The notes under the pieces are model-generated. The model had not been told where the DNA came from, did not search any database, and saw only the letters and a list, made by a program, of their open reading frames with translations. A stretch of DNA of 64,000 nucleotides from Bermanella marisrubri (GTDB lineage Bacteria; Pseudomonadota; Gammaproteobacteria; Pseudomonadales; Oceanobacteraceae), in NCBI RefSeq assembly GCF_012295615.1, contig NZ_CP051183.1:2321001-2385000 (forward strand), given 5' to 3'. Position 1 is the stretch's first letter. Each line of letters opens with the position of its first letter. Shown here piece by piece: positions 1 to 8,500 of this stretch. The translations under genes and the position numbers were made by a program.

Positions 1-867
1 GGAAAGTTTTGGGTGATTTTACCGCCCTATGTCTGGTTACTCGTTTTCTTTGTGCTGCCGTTTGTATTTGTGGGCAAAATATCTGTGTCAGAATCGATTC
101 TATCGATTCCACCATATAGCCCTATGTTCGAATGGTTGGATGAAAAGCTCAGTATCTCGATTAATTTTGCCAATTATATTTGGTTGTTGGACGATCCTTT
201 ATATGCAGAAGCCTACTGGAACTCCATCGTTATTGCATTTTGGTCCACTGTATTTTGCTTATTAATCGGTTATCCGATGGGGTATGCCATTGCCCGAGCC
301 CCCAAGCATCAGCAACCAATTTGGTTACTGCTCGTATTACTTCCGAGCTGGACGTCGTTTCTGATTCGCGTATACGCTTGGATGGGGCTATTAAAAGATA
401 ATGGTCTAATTAACAACTCACTCATGTTTGTGGGCATTATTGATGAACCATTACGTATGATGAATACCAACTTTGCCGTATACGTAGGTATTGTTTACAG
501 CTATTTACCGTTTATGGTTCTGCCTTTGTATGCCAACTTGGTTAAGCATGATCAATCACTGATTGAAGCAGCATCCGATTTAGGTGCGAACAAAGTAACT
601 ACTTTCTTTAAGGTCACCTTACCGCTCTCTTTTAACGGCATTGTTGCTGGCTCTATGCTGGTATTTATCCCTGTTGTAGGTGAGTACGTAATTCCTGAAC
701 TATTAGGCGGTACTGATACCATCATGATCGGTAAAGTATTGTGGGAAGAGTTCTTTAATAACCGCGATTGGCCGGTTGCTGCGTCCTTAGCGGTCGTCAT
801 GATTTTGATTCTGATTATTCCTATTACGCTGTTCCACCATTATCAGAATAAGGAGGTGCAATCATGA
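1..867 (+). CDS. potH: Putrescine ABC transporter permease PotH (5' end missing)
   Basis: Inner-membrane permease subunit of a PotFGHI-type putrescine importer. The frame is open to the first base of the window and codons before the GTG at 13 still read as sensible protein, so the true start lies off the left edge. About six hydrophobic segments are visible. The cytoplasmic EAA loop that docks on the ATPase (EAASDLGA, about residue 185 counted from base 13) is present, and stretches such as LPSWTSFLIRVYAWMG and EFFNNRDWPVA are typical of PotH. Its stop overlaps the potI start by 4 bp (ATGA), which implies translational coupling. The periplasmic binding protein and ATPase genes are presumably upstream, outside the window. 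Confidence 0.9.
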   Translation, partial: GKFWVILPPYVWLLVFFVLPFVFVGKISVSESILSIPPYSPMFEWLDEKLSISINFANYIWLLDDPLYAEAYWNSIVIAFWSTVFCLLIGYPMGYAIARAPKHQQPIWLLLVLLPSWTSFLIRVYAWMGLLKDNGLINNSLMFVGIIDEPLRMMNTNFAVYVGIVYSYLPFMVLPLYANLVKHDQSLIEAASDLGANKVTTFFKVTLPLSFNGIVAGSMLVFIPVVGEYVIPELLGGTDTIMIGKVLWEEFFNNRDWPVAASLAVVMILILIIPITLFHHYQNKEVQS

Positions 868-1685
868 GCCTTGATATTCGCAATTGGAGTTTCAGCAAAA
901 TATTCTTTTGGATAGGTATCGCATTTTTGTACTTACCCATGGTGATTTTGATTATCTATTCATTTAACGAGAGCCGTTTAGTGACCGTTTGGGCTGGCTT
1001 CTCCACCAAATGGTATGTGGAGCTTTTTAAAGATGATCAGATCATGACCGCTGTTGGTCGTTCGCTACAGGTCGCTTTTTATAGCGCAACCGCTGCTGTG
1101 GCTTTGGGTATATTCGCCGCAATTGTAATGGTAAGAATTAAAAAGTTTAAGACACGAACATTTTTTACCGGCACGATTACTGCGCCTTTGGTAATGCCCG
1201 ATGTCATCATTGGTTTATCGATGCTGCTTTTATTCGTAGCCATGGGTCAATTAATCGGTTGGCCAGCCGAACGAGGCATGCTTACCATATGGATTGCTCA
1301 TACTACCTTTTGTTTGGCCTATTCCACAGTAGTAATCAGTTCACGCTTATTGGAAATGGATCATAGCATTGAGGAAGCAGCTCTGGATTTAGGGGCCAAT
1401 CAACTGGAGGCATTTGTGAAAATCACCATGCCTGTGATTGCACCCGCCATTGCGTCAGCTTGGTTGCTCTCGTTTACACTCTCGCTAGACGATGTGGTAA
1501 TAGCCAGTTTTGTAACCGGTCCAGGTGCAACAACCCTACCGATTGAGGTGTTTAGCTCAGTTCGTCTCGGCATTACGCCGAAGATCAACGCATTGGCTAC
1601 GCTAATTATATTAGCCGTTTCATTTGTAGCGCTCATCAGTTGGTATTTCATTCGTAAACAAAACGAAAAATACAAGCCCGTTTAA
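864..1685 (+). CDS. potI: Putrescine ABC transporter permease PotI
   Basis: Second permease subunit of the putrescine importer, 273 residues, the usual length. It has about six membrane segments, the first right after a short basic N-terminus. Family stretches LVTVWAGFSTKWYVELFKDD, TAPLVMPDVIIGLSMLLL and the EAA loop EEAALDLGANQLEAF are present, as is LSLDDVVIASFVTGPGATTL. It forms a heterodimeric channel with PotH. The ATG overlaps the end of potH (ATGA) and a GGAGGTG ribosome site sits just before it inside potH. It is the last gene of the operon; a hairpin follows. Confidence 0.9.
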   Translation: MSLDIRNWSFSKIFFWIGIAFLYLPMVILIIYSFNESRLVTVWAGFSTKWYVELFKDDQIMTAVGRSLQVAFYSATAAVALGIFAAIVMVRIKKFKTRTFFTGTITAPLVMPDVIIGLSMLLLFVAMGQLIGWPAERGMLTIWIAHTTFCLAYSTVVISSRLLEMDHSIEEAALDLGANQLEAFVKITMPVIAPAIASAWLLSFTLSLDDVVIASFVTGPGATTLPIEVFSSVRLGITPKINALATLIILAVSFVALISWYFIRKQNEKYKPV

Positions 1686-1691
1686 TCTTTT

Positions 1692-1747
1692 AAGACATCT
1701 CGTTCACTCGTTTATTCATCAGCCAATGAGTGATCGAGGTGTCTTTT
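1692..1747 (+). terminator. Probable intrinsic terminator of potHI
   Basis: A long hairpin starts 7 nt after the potI stop. AAGACATCTCG (1692-1702) pairs with CGAGGTGTCTT (1735-1745) through one T-G wobble, and CACTC pairs with GAGTG further in. A short TTTT run overlaps the end. The loop is large, so efficiency is uncertain. Confidence 0.55.
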
Positions 1748-1780
1748 CCCAAACCTCAGCACCTTCCCAAAACCAATTTA

Positions 1781-1809
1781 TTGGGTATCCCAGCCTAAAC
1801 CGCTATAAT
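1781..1809 (+). promoter_or_regulatory. Sigma-70-like promoter of hisA-alkB
   Basis: TTGGGT (1781-1786), a 17-bp spacer and a perfect TATAAT (1804-1809), placed 30 bp before the GTG of the HisA gene. Spacing and -10 match the consensus; the -35 is fair. Confidence 0.55.
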
Positions 1810-1838
1810 CTGCACAGTTTTTAGTAAGCGGTGAAGAT

Positions 1839-2612
1839 GTGACTGTATTTCGTCCCTGTATCGACCTACATCAAGGTCAAGTAAAACAAATCGTGGGTGG
1901 CAGCCTTAATGATGAAGGCGCAAAGACCAATTATGTGAGCCCATACGATAGCGCCTATTACGCAGACCTTTACAAAGAAAAGAATCTGACCGGTGGTCAC
2001 GTGATCGCACTTGGCCCAGGTAATCAAGAGGCCGCTCTAAAGGCACTTAAGGCGTGGCCCAATGGTTTGCAATTTGGCGGCGGTGTAAACAGAGAGAACG
2101 CATCCGATTATCTCAATGCGGGGGCTAGTCACGTCATCGTCACATCTGCCCTATTTGAAAACGACGAATTTAGTTTTGAACGCCTAGAAGCCATCAAAAA
2201 AGAAACGGGTAAAAATAAATTAGTGCTCGATCTAAGCTGTCGTCGTACCAAAGATGGCTGGCACATCGCTACCAACCGCTGGCAAACGGTCACCCGTACC
2301 GCCATCACAGCAGAAAACCTCAAGTCTCTTGCCGAACACTGTGCTGAATTTTTAATTCATGCTGCTGATGTAGAAGGTCTACAGGGGGGTATCGACGAAG
2401 AGTTAGTTACTCTGCTTGGTAAACACGCCTATGCGCCGATGACCTATGCAGGTGGCGCTCGCTCCTTGGCCGATTTACATCGAGTAAGTGAGTTATCCAA
2501 TGGCAAAGTGGATCTGACGATCGGAAGTGCTTTGGATATCTTCGGTGGCAAGGGTGTCACGCTTGATGAATGTATCCAGTGGAACCAGAATTATGAGCGA
2601 TCTGTTCGCTAG
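1839..2612 (+). CDS. hisA: Eukaryotic-type HisA (ProFAR isomerase, His6-like)
   Basis: Predicted phosphoribosylformimino-5-aminoimidazole carboxamide ribotide isomerase, a (beta/alpha)8 enzyme of histidine synthesis. The sequence follows the fungal/plant His6 pattern rather than ordinary bacterial HisA: CIDLHQGQVKQIVGG near the start (Asp9), LDLSCRRTKDGWHIATNRWQ near residue 130, FLIHAADVEGLQGGID near 171 (Asp177), and GKVDLTIGSALDIFGG near the C-terminus. The two Asp residues are the expected acid/base pair. The start is a GTG at 1839 with a weak ribosome site. There are no other his genes here, so it stands apart from a his operon. Its last 20 bp overlap the alkB-like gene. I am sure of the family, less sure that this is the cell's only HisA. 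Confidence 0.85.
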   Translation: MTVFRPCIDLHQGQVKQIVGGSLNDEGAKTNYVSPYDSAYYADLYKEKNLTGGHVIALGPGNQEAALKALKAWPNGLQFGGGVNRENASDYLNAGASHVIVTSALFENDEFSFERLEAIKKETGKNKLVLDLSCRRTKDGWHIATNRWQTVTRTAITAENLKSLAEHCAEFLIHAADVEGLQGGIDEELVTLLGKHAYAPMTYAGGARSLADLHRVSELSNGKVDLTIGSALDIFGGKGVTLDECIQWNQNYERSVR

Positions 2613-3231
2613 CAATGAAGTCGAGATTTTAGATCACGGTCAAGGGCTGTTTCAAATTCGCAACTTAGTGAATACAGAAGCAACTATGGCAGCGATTCAC
2701 GAGGTGGCCAAACAAGCACCCTTTCGTCATATGATGACCCCTATGGGCCATCATATGAAAGTGGCGACGACGAACTGCGGAGAATATGGATGGATTGCCC
2801 AGCCATCCGGTTATGGATACAGTCGTAATGACCCAGAGTCTGGCCAATCTTGGCCAGCTATGCCAGACACTATTCGTACTATCTCTGACGATGTCATTGC
2901 TCACCTCAATCTTCCTAAGTACAGCCCAGACGCATGCCTTATTAACCGCTATGACATAGGCACGAGCATGGGAAGGCATCAAGACAAGGATGAAGCCAAC
3001 TTCGACTATCCCATCATTAGCGTATCACTTGGCCTGCCTGCCATTTTTCAGGTGGTCGGTCCAAAACGCCAAGGAAAAGCCACATATTATTCAGTTTCCG
3101 ATGGTGACGTTTTCATACTCAGCGGCCAGGCGCGCTTATACTACCATGGCGTTAATACGGTTAAGGCCAATCCTAATCAGCCTGAGCTGCAACAACGATA
3201 TAATCTGACCCTTAGGCGTAGCCAGCCCTAA
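2593..3231 (+). CDS. alkB: AlkB-type Fe(II)/2-oxoglutarate DNA dealkylase
   Basis: Oxidative demethylase that repairs 1-methyladenine and 3-methylcytosine, 212 residues. The iron ligands are His129, Asp131 (GRHQDKDE) and His185 (YYHGVN). The 2-oxoglutarate-binding arginines are Arg202 and Arg208 (RYNLTLRRSQP). These sit two residues earlier than in the E. coli enzyme, so the spacing is preserved. The start is the ATG at 2593 inside the end of hisA; a longer frame begins at 2527 but it only duplicates hisA sequence. The 20-bp overlap suggests co-transcription and coupled translation. It is not next to ada, the usual adaptive-response context. Confidence 0.9.
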   Translation: MSDLFASNEVEILDHGQGLFQIRNLVNTEATMAAIHEVAKQAPFRHMMTPMGHHMKVATTNCGEYGWIAQPSGYGYSRNDPESGQSWPAMPDTIRTISDDVIAHLNLPKYSPDACLINRYDIGTSMGRHQDKDEANFDYPIISVSLGLPAIFQVVGPKRQGKATYYSVSDGDVFILSGQARLYYHGVNTVKANPNQPELQQRYNLTLRRSQP

Positions 3232-3307
3232 ACTGCTGTGTGCTACAGATAATTGATTGACTCGAATTGTCACCTACACTTTAAACATGGATTAAGGGTG
3301 ACTGTAC

Positions 3308-4954
3308 ATGGCGGTAGAAAACGATTATCGCGACAAGAAATTCCTCATCGTCGACGATTTCGAAAGCTTTCAAAAAATACTGAAACGCATGCTCCATGGT
3401 CTCAATGTCAAGGATATTGATACCGCGACCAGTGGCAGCCAAGCTATTCGGTTTTGCGAAGAACATGAGTATGACGTTATCTTTTCGGATCTCGACCTAG
3501 GCAAGGGACCAAATGGCTTGCAAATGCTCGAAGAGCTACGTCACAAAGATATACTGAAGCACAGCTGTATATTCATCATGGTAACGGCCGATTCCAGTCG
3601 TGATGCTGTCGTGGGCACCTTAGAATACAAACCGGATGCCTACATGAATAAACCCATCTCTCCTGGGGAAATTCAATCTCGTCTACTCAAATGCATCAAG
3701 CAAAAAGACAATTTGAAACCTATTTATACCGCTCTAGACCAAGAAGACTTCGATCAAGCTCTTATGCTGTGTGAGCAAGAAATTACAAACAAGAGTCGCA
3801 ACAAGAATTGGTGTTTAAAGACCAAAGGAGAGATTCTTCTAAATCAAGAACGTTTCGATGAGGCAGAGCAGCATTACCAAGCCATCGTTGAGGAACGTCC
3901 ACTCTTTTGGGCTCGCATGGGACTGGCAGACGTATATTTAGCTATAAAGAAATTTAAGCAAGCACTCAATTTATATGAAGAATGCTACAGCGAGAATCCT
4001 GCAAGCCTCGAGGCCTATGAAGGCGCAGCCCAATGTTTAGTAAGTATGGGGAATACCAAAGGTGCTCAGTCCCTTCTGGAGCGTTCTACGACGATCAGTT
4101 CGCGATCCGTTAAACGCCAAAAGCTGCTAGCAGAAATCAGCCGTATGAATAACGATTATGATACGGCGGCAAAAGCATCTCGCAGTGTTGTCCGATTAGC
4201 TGAGCACAGTATTCACGAAAATGCAGAAAATGAACTAGATTTGGCTGACAGCCTTTCAGAAGCCGCATTGCATACTAAGGAACGAGAGCTTAAAAAAGCC
4301 TACGCGAAAGAAGCGTTAAATACGTCGCAGGCAACACAAAAGAAATACGCTAATCAAGACATAAAAATTCAAGCGAAACTCATCGAATCTCGTGCTTATG
4401 CCAGTAGCGGTGACGATGCAAATGCACAACGAGCATTGGAGTCAGCTGAGAGTCGTATAGACAGACACGGGACACATACTTTAAGAAGCCAATTAGAATT
4501 AGCAAAAAGCTATTTACAAACAGGCCATAAAGATAAAGGCTTTGCTCTACTCAAACAGCTCGCTCAAGAATATAAACATGATAAAGCCATCAGCCAGCGC
4601 TTAGATAAATTAGTTGATGAACCTGTCACCGCTCAAGGCCGAGAAGCTGTGGTTAAAATAAATAAAGAAGGCATCAATTTGTTCGAACGAGGAGAATATC
4701 AAGCAGCTCTTGATAGTTTCTCTGAAGCGGTTCAGTTCTTCCCTAAACACGTTGGTATTCGTCTGAATATTATTCAAGCTTTGTTATTTGATATGAAAAA
4801 GTCTGGCCCGGCTCCTGAAAAAATTGCTTTGTGCAAGCAGCACATTGAATTTGTTGACCATATTGAAGGAGGCGACAAGCAGTTTAAACGCTATCAACAA
4901 TTCAAAAACACGCTAGAGATGTTACAGAAGCATGGCCAAAAGGAGACGAGCTAA
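3308..4954 (+). CDS. Response regulator with C-terminal TPR repeats
   Basis: 548 residues. Residues about 11-130 are a receiver domain: acidic pair in FLIVDDFE, phosphoacceptor Asp61 in VIFSDLDLG, conserved Lys in YMNKPISPGE. There is no DNA-binding or enzymatic output. The rest is helical and reads as TPR-like repeats (e.g. LKTKGEILLNQERFDEAEQHY, about 173-193, and a last repeat INLFERGEYQAALDSFSEAV near 457), so the output is probably protein-protein contact. An AAGGG ribosome site precedes the ATG. The stop overlaps the next ATG as TAATG, so it is translationally coupled to the histidine kinase. The partner and process are unknown. Confidence 0.8.
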   Translation: MAVENDYRDKKFLIVDDFESFQKILKRMLHGLNVKDIDTATSGSQAIRFCEEHEYDVIFSDLDLGKGPNGLQMLEELRHKDILKHSCIFIMVTADSSRDAVVGTLEYKPDAYMNKPISPGEIQSRLLKCIKQKDNLKPIYTALDQEDFDQALMLCEQEITNKSRNKNWCLKTKGEILLNQERFDEAEQHYQAIVEERPLFWARMGLADVYLAIKKFKQALNLYEECYSENPASLEAYEGAAQCLVSMGNTKGAQSLLERSTTISSRSVKRQKLLAEISRMNNDYDTAAKASRSVVRLAEHSIHENAENELDLADSLSEAALHTKERELKKAYAKEALNTSQATQKKYANQDIKIQAKLIESRAYASSGDDANAQRALESAESRIDRHGTHTLRSQLELAKSYLQTGHKDKGFALLKQLAQEYKHDKAISQRLDKLVDEPVTAQGREAVVKINKEGINLFERGEYQAALDSFSEAVQFFPKHVGIRLNIIQALLFDMKKSGPAPEKIALCKQHIEFVDHIEGGDKQFKRYQQFKNTLEMLQKHGQKETS

Positions 4955-5628
4955 TGTCCGATAATAATTTAGATATGCTATTGGCTTCCTGTATTCACGA
5001 CATGAAAAACTCTATCATCATGATATTAAATAGCATCGATGAAATTCAAGATAACCAAGCACTAGCAGACAGCAACGAAAAGCAATTGGCAAATTTACGT
5101 TATGAAGCAAGTCGTTTAAATAACGACTTAATGCACTTACTCGGTGTTTATCGCTATGAAGATAACAGCCTGCCGTTAATCATCGATGAAATGGAGGTAT
5201 GGGAGCTGTTACATGAAGTACATTTGCGCAATCAAGTACTCATTGAAAAATATGGTCACACATTTGAGTTAAACTGTGACGAAGATGAAATTTGGTACTG
5301 TGATTACAATCTAGTCGCAAGCGTGATCAATAACATTATCGTTAACACCGTACGCTATACAAAAACCAAAATTCTCGTAAAAGCCGAAATCACAAACGAC
5401 ATGCTATGTATTCAAGTGAACGACGATGGTTTAGGTTATCCTGACAACATGCTTATGAAGCCCTACGAGCCTAAGGGTATAAACTTCAGAAACGGAAGTA
5501 CAAGCCTCGGGTTATATTTTGCAAGCTGTGTTGCGAAGCTACATCGTAGAAAAGAACAAACCGGCTATATCGAGTTAAGCAATGGCGGTGAATTGGGTGG
5601 AGGTCTGTTTTCTATTTATATACCATGA
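4954..5628 (+). CDS. Minimal soluble histidine kinase
   Basis: 224 residues with no membrane segment and no sensor domain. An H-box with His15 in CIHDMKNSI is almost at the N-terminus, followed by a helical dimerisation region. The GHKL ATPase follows: N-box NNIIVNTVRYT (about 127), G1 box VNDDGLGYP (about 155), G2 box GSTSLGLYFAS (about 177), and a closing GGGLFSIYIP. It is probably the partner of the receiver-TPR protein encoded immediately upstream, with which it overlaps by one base. The kinase must take its input from another protein, perhaps through the TPR partner (inference). Confidence 0.78.
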   Translation: MSDNNLDMLLASCIHDMKNSIIMILNSIDEIQDNQALADSNEKQLANLRYEASRLNNDLMHLLGVYRYEDNSLPLIIDEMEVWELLHEVHLRNQVLIEKYGHTFELNCDEDEIWYCDYNLVASVINNIIVNTVRYTKTKILVKAEITNDMLCIQVNDDGLGYPDNMLMKPYEPKGINFRNGSTSLGLYFASCVAKLHRRKEQTGYIELSNGGELGGGLFSIYIP

Positions 5629-5649
5629 CGTCCCTAATCACTAGGGACG
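5629..5649. terminator. Hairpin between convergent genes
   Basis: CGTCCCTA and TAGGGACG form a perfect 8-bp stem with a 5-nt loop, directly after the kinase stop at 5628 and before the convergent MAPEG gene. There is no U-tract on either strand, so it may be a weak or Rho-assisted terminator. Confidence 0.45.
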
Positions 5650-5663
5650 CATGTGAGTAAACC

Positions 5664-6041
5664 TTAGGCAGTGAAAAACAGACCCAAAGTGCAAGCCAAT
5701 GCTGCGCCCCACACCAATGTTCTTAATAACCCAATATTGGCCATATACAAAAAACCGTAGGCTAATCGCAATAAGATATAAGCTATTGCCAACCCATCGA
5801 TCATAGTTTGATCGCCACCCATTTGGTGGGCAATAATGACTGCAGCCATAAAGCCTGGTATCGATTCAAACGTGTTTAATTGCGCCCAATGAGCACGCTT
5901 ACGAAAACCTGAAAGTCCCTCAAGATATTCACGAGGATTGAGATTATCTTTGGGTGTAAAGCGTCCCGAGAATTTTGCAGATGCAGTAAAAACCAGTGGT
6001 AATAAAATGGCAATGAAGACACACCAATAGGCTAACGTCAT
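5664..6041 (-). CDS. MAPEG family membrane protein
   Basis: 125 residues with four hydrophobic helices, matching the MAPEG fold (membrane-associated eicosanoid/glutathione metabolism). The N-terminal helix is followed by the polar stretch GFRKRAHWAQLNTFESIPGF, which resembles the conserved RAxRAxxNxxE region that binds glutathione in MAPEG enzymes. Bacterial members are mostly uncharacterised, so the substrate is unknown. It is transcribed alone, convergent with the kinase gene and divergent from the thioesterase. Confidence 0.75.
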   Translation of the reverse strand: MTLAYWCVFIAILLPLVFTASAKFSGRFTPKDNLNPREYLEGLSGFRKRAHWAQLNTFESIPGFMAAVIIAHQMGGDQTMIDGLAIAYILLRLAYGFLYMANIGLLRTLVWGAALACTLGLFFTA

Positions 6042-6183
6042 AATGAAACCCCTAAATATTATTATTGTCTTGATTCAACAGTGCGTTCTATAGCAAATAG
6101 AAGCCATAAATACACACTTGTGCTTATATATATCAAGTTTTACTCACAAGTTTAAGTTTTAGATTACTCGAGCTAAATTATTT

Positions 6184-6984
6184 ATGAAAAACCTCTCTCA
6201 GTATTTTGAACTTGCCGCAGGTTCAGAGCCATTTTCAATTGATCCTACTTGGGCTCAAGGTCGCAGTGTATTTGGCGGACTAAGCGCTGCTCTATTGCTT
6301 GTACACATAGAACAGCAAACAGGCTTAACTGATAAGGAATTGCGAACATTAAACGTTCACTTCTCGGGTGCCATTACAGCCGATGAGCCTTGCCAGCTAA
6401 GCTATGAAACCATTAGCGAGGGTCGATCAGTCATTCAAGTACAAGCCCGCTTGCTTCAAGGCAATCAATGTAAAACTCTGGTTATGGCCTGCTTTGCTAA
6501 AAACAGAGATTCCGATATTCGACATCAAGCCGAAATTCTTACCCCCAGCAAAAGTCGAGAGCAAGCCCAGAAAATGCCATTTATAAAAGGGGTCGTGCCT
6601 GATTTTATTCAGCATCTGGACTTGCGCTTCACCAGCAAGGCACTTCCGTTCTCTGGTGCTGATCAGGGTATCATCACTGGCTACATGAACTTTAATGATC
6701 CGCACTCAGAGTTTAATGATGCCTCCGTTGTAGCCTTGATCGATGCATGGCCACCGGCTGTTTTCCCTATGCTAAAAGGTCCAGCACCAGGTAGTAGCGT
6801 TACTTGGAATATCGAATTTATTCAGCCACGTACAGAGCTAGCGCAAGATGATAGCCTTTATTACGAGTGCGAAGTGAAGCAAGCGGATCTCGGCTATGCC
6901 CACACGGAAGCTAAGATCTTTCATCCCAATGGTGAACTTATCGCCTTTAGCCGCCAGCTGGTCGCGGTTTACGACAAGCGCTAG
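6184..6984 (+). CDS. Acyl-CoA thioesterase-like, double hotdog
   Basis: 266 residues, resembling the thioesterase-like superfamily (TesB-type tandem hotdog). The first half has WAQGRSVFGGLSAALLLVH, where the Gly-rich helix starts a hotdog; the second half has the matching helix in DASVVALIDAWPPAVFP, the usual position of the TesB catalytic Asp (likely the D in LIDAW). The conserved VTWNIEFIQPR precedes the last strands. It probably hydrolyses acyl-CoA in the cytoplasm; chain-length preference cannot be read. The ATG at 6184 lacks a clear ribosome site. A hairpin follows the gene. Confidence 0.75.
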   Translation: MKNLSQYFELAAGSEPFSIDPTWAQGRSVFGGLSAALLLVHIEQQTGLTDKELRTLNVHFSGAITADEPCQLSYETISEGRSVIQVQARLLQGNQCKTLVMACFAKNRDSDIRHQAEILTPSKSREQAQKMPFIKGVVPDFIQHLDLRFTSKALPFSGADQGIITGYMNFNDPHSEFNDASVVALIDAWPPAVFPMLKGPAPGSSVTWNIEFIQPRTELAQDDSLYYECEVKQADLGYAHTEAKIFHPNGELIAFSRQLVAVYDKR

Positions 6985-6994
6985 TGATCTATCG

Positions 6995-7033
6995 AGCAAT
7001 TTGGCGGAAATCAATCCATGCCGTCAAATTGCT
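6995..7033 (+). terminator. Hairpin after the thioesterase gene
   Basis: AGCAATTTGGCGG pairs with CCGTCAAATTGCT (one G-T wobble) around a 13-nt loop, 11 nt after the stop codon. The stem is strong but lacks a U-tract. The rest of 7034-7255 is AT-rich and shows no gene. Confidence 0.45.
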
Positions 7034-7255
7034 GCTGGCTAGACGGAATTTCATCAGTTTAGCGCACCAAATCTGATCATATATCTGCAATCATTTTTTA
7101 AAAAAATTAAGGTGCACATTAAAAGTGCAATCATGAGTGTTTTTATACTTTCGATGTATATAGGCTTGAACTGCAAGATCAATTTTCTATCTTGCCTGTG
7201 AAGTAGAGGTTTTTGAATTAAGCTCTAAGTGAATGTGAATCATTGAGGGCTAATC

Positions 7256-7477
7256 ATGAATCGCCTTATACAGCGCCTCATTCGGTTTTTGGGTATCAGC
7301 CAAGAAACTGAAGCATTTAAATGGAGCCAAAGTAAAGCCTATGCCCAACGCATCGAGTGGATAAAAAATACATGGATCTTAAGCGGTATCATCATGTTGA
7401 TCATCGCTCATCCTGCTTTTATTCTGCTATTCAGCAGCTTCTTGGTGTTTTTAAGCTTTGCGTTCTTGGAGCCATAG
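7256..7477 (+). CDS. Small two-helix membrane protein
   Basis: 73 residues. The first 38 are basic and aromatic (MNRLIQRLIRFLGIS, with WSQSKAYAQRIEW), followed by one or two hydrophobic segments from about residue 40 to 70 (ILSGIIMLIIAHPAFILL and FSSFLVFLSFAFL). A GAGGG ribosome site lies 7 nt before the ATG, which supports a real gene. I recognise no family. It is isolated between a plus-strand hairpin and the convergent rluB gene. Confidence 0.55.
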   Translation: MNRLIQRLIRFLGISQETEAFKWSQSKAYAQRIEWIKNTWILSGIIMLIIAHPAFILLFSSFLVFLSFAFLEP

Positions 7478-7539
7478 ACCAGAGTACACATCCAACGTTC
7501 CTTGTTAGATGCTCACGTCTTCGAATTTCAGGAGGAGTT

Positions 7540-8412
7540 TTAAGAATCTATGCGAGCGTTGCGGCTGGGGCCTTTGGGTTTGTTAGGCTGATCTCCCGCC
7601 TTTTGACGAGTACGCTGACGGCGAAATTCACGTTCATAGCGTTTCATTTCTTGCGGGTCCAGTTTCGCTACTGGCTTGGAAGGTAAATCCACCAATGCCG
7701 ATAATTCATCTGTATCCGCTTGATTCAATTCCGTCCACTTGCCTGCACTGACTCTCTTGGGTAAGAAAACACAGCCATAGCGCACACGTTTCAAACGGGA
7801 TACTTTAAAACCTTGGCTTTCCCATAGGCGACGCACTTCTCGATTGCGACCTTCCATAATACAGACGTGATACCACTGGTTAAAACCATCACCATCGAAA
7901 TACTGAACATCGGTAAATTTAGCCATGCCATCCTCAAGCAAGACACCTTCAGTCATGGCTTTTACCGCTTCATCTGTGACTTCACCGGCCACGCGCACGG
8001 CATACTCACGGTCAACGGTATTGGTAGACGGGTGCATGAGTTTGTTGGCTAATTCGCCATCTGTGGTAAATAGCAACAAACCGCTAGTATTGATATCGAG
8101 TCGACCTACAGCAATCCAGCGCTCACCATGCAACTTAGGCAAACGATCAAAAACCGTGGGACGGCCTTCGGGATCGTGACGTGTACACACCTCACCTTCA
8201 GGCTTGTTATAAGCTAACACGCGTCTGGCTTTGCGTTGACCATGTTCAATCACTTTGCCATCCACTTTGATCTGGTCTTTTGCTTCGGCACGCTCACCGA
8301 GCTTGGCTGGACTACCATTGAGCTCAACGCGGCCTTGCTCAATCCAACGTTCCATCTCACGACGGGAGCCCAAACCAGCTTGGGCCAATATTTTTTGTAA
8401 CTTCTCACTCAC
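7540..8412 (-). CDS. rluB: 23S rRNA pseudouridine(2605) synthase RluB
   Basis: Makes pseudouridine at position 2605 of 23S rRNA. An N-terminal S4 RNA-binding domain (about 1-60, [20 protein letters not shown]) is followed by an RsuA/RluB-type catalytic domain with the active Asp in [14 protein letters not shown] (about 104) and [16 protein letters not shown] basic tail after residue 250 ([10 protein letters not shown]) is common in RluB and argues against RluE/RluF. The start is a GTG at 8412. It follows scpB on the same strand, the usual order in gammaproteobacteria, with a hairpin in the gap. Confidence 0.9.
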   Translation of the reverse strand: MSEKLQKILAQAGLGSRREMERWIEQGRVELNGSPAKLGERAEAKDQIKVDGKVIEHGQRKARRVLAYNKPEGEVCTRHDPEGRPTVFDRLPKLHGERWIAVGRLDINTSGLLLFTTDGELANKLMHPSTNTVDREYAVRVAGEVTDEAVKAMTEGVLLEDGMAKFTDVQYFDGDGFNQWYHVCIMEGRNREVRRLWESQGFKVSRLKRVRYGCVFLPKRVSAGKWTELNQADTDELSALVDLPSKPVAKLDPQEMKRYEREFRRQRTRQKAGDQPNKPKGPSRNARIDS

Positions 8413-8459
8413 GGTGGGAATCTCTCTTGGATTTTATGGGGGAATGTTTCATTGTAGTC

Positions 8460-8489
8460 GATAGCAGGCGGTTTACGCCACCTGCTATC
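8460..8489 (-). terminator. Hairpin between scpB and rluB
   Basis: GATAGCAGG (8460-8468) and CCTGCTATC (8481-8489) pair perfectly, with two further G-C pairs past a mismatch. It lies 12 nt after the scpB stop and lacks a U-tract, so it may be a processing site or partial terminator that lets rluB be expressed separately. Confidence 0.4.
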
Positions 8490-8500
8490 ATTCAGAAAGG

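Noticed and set aside
2527-2592. 22-residue N-terminal extension of the AlkB gene
   Set aside because: It lies wholly within hisA, and the ATG at 2593 restores the AlkB residue spacing expected for the metal ligands.
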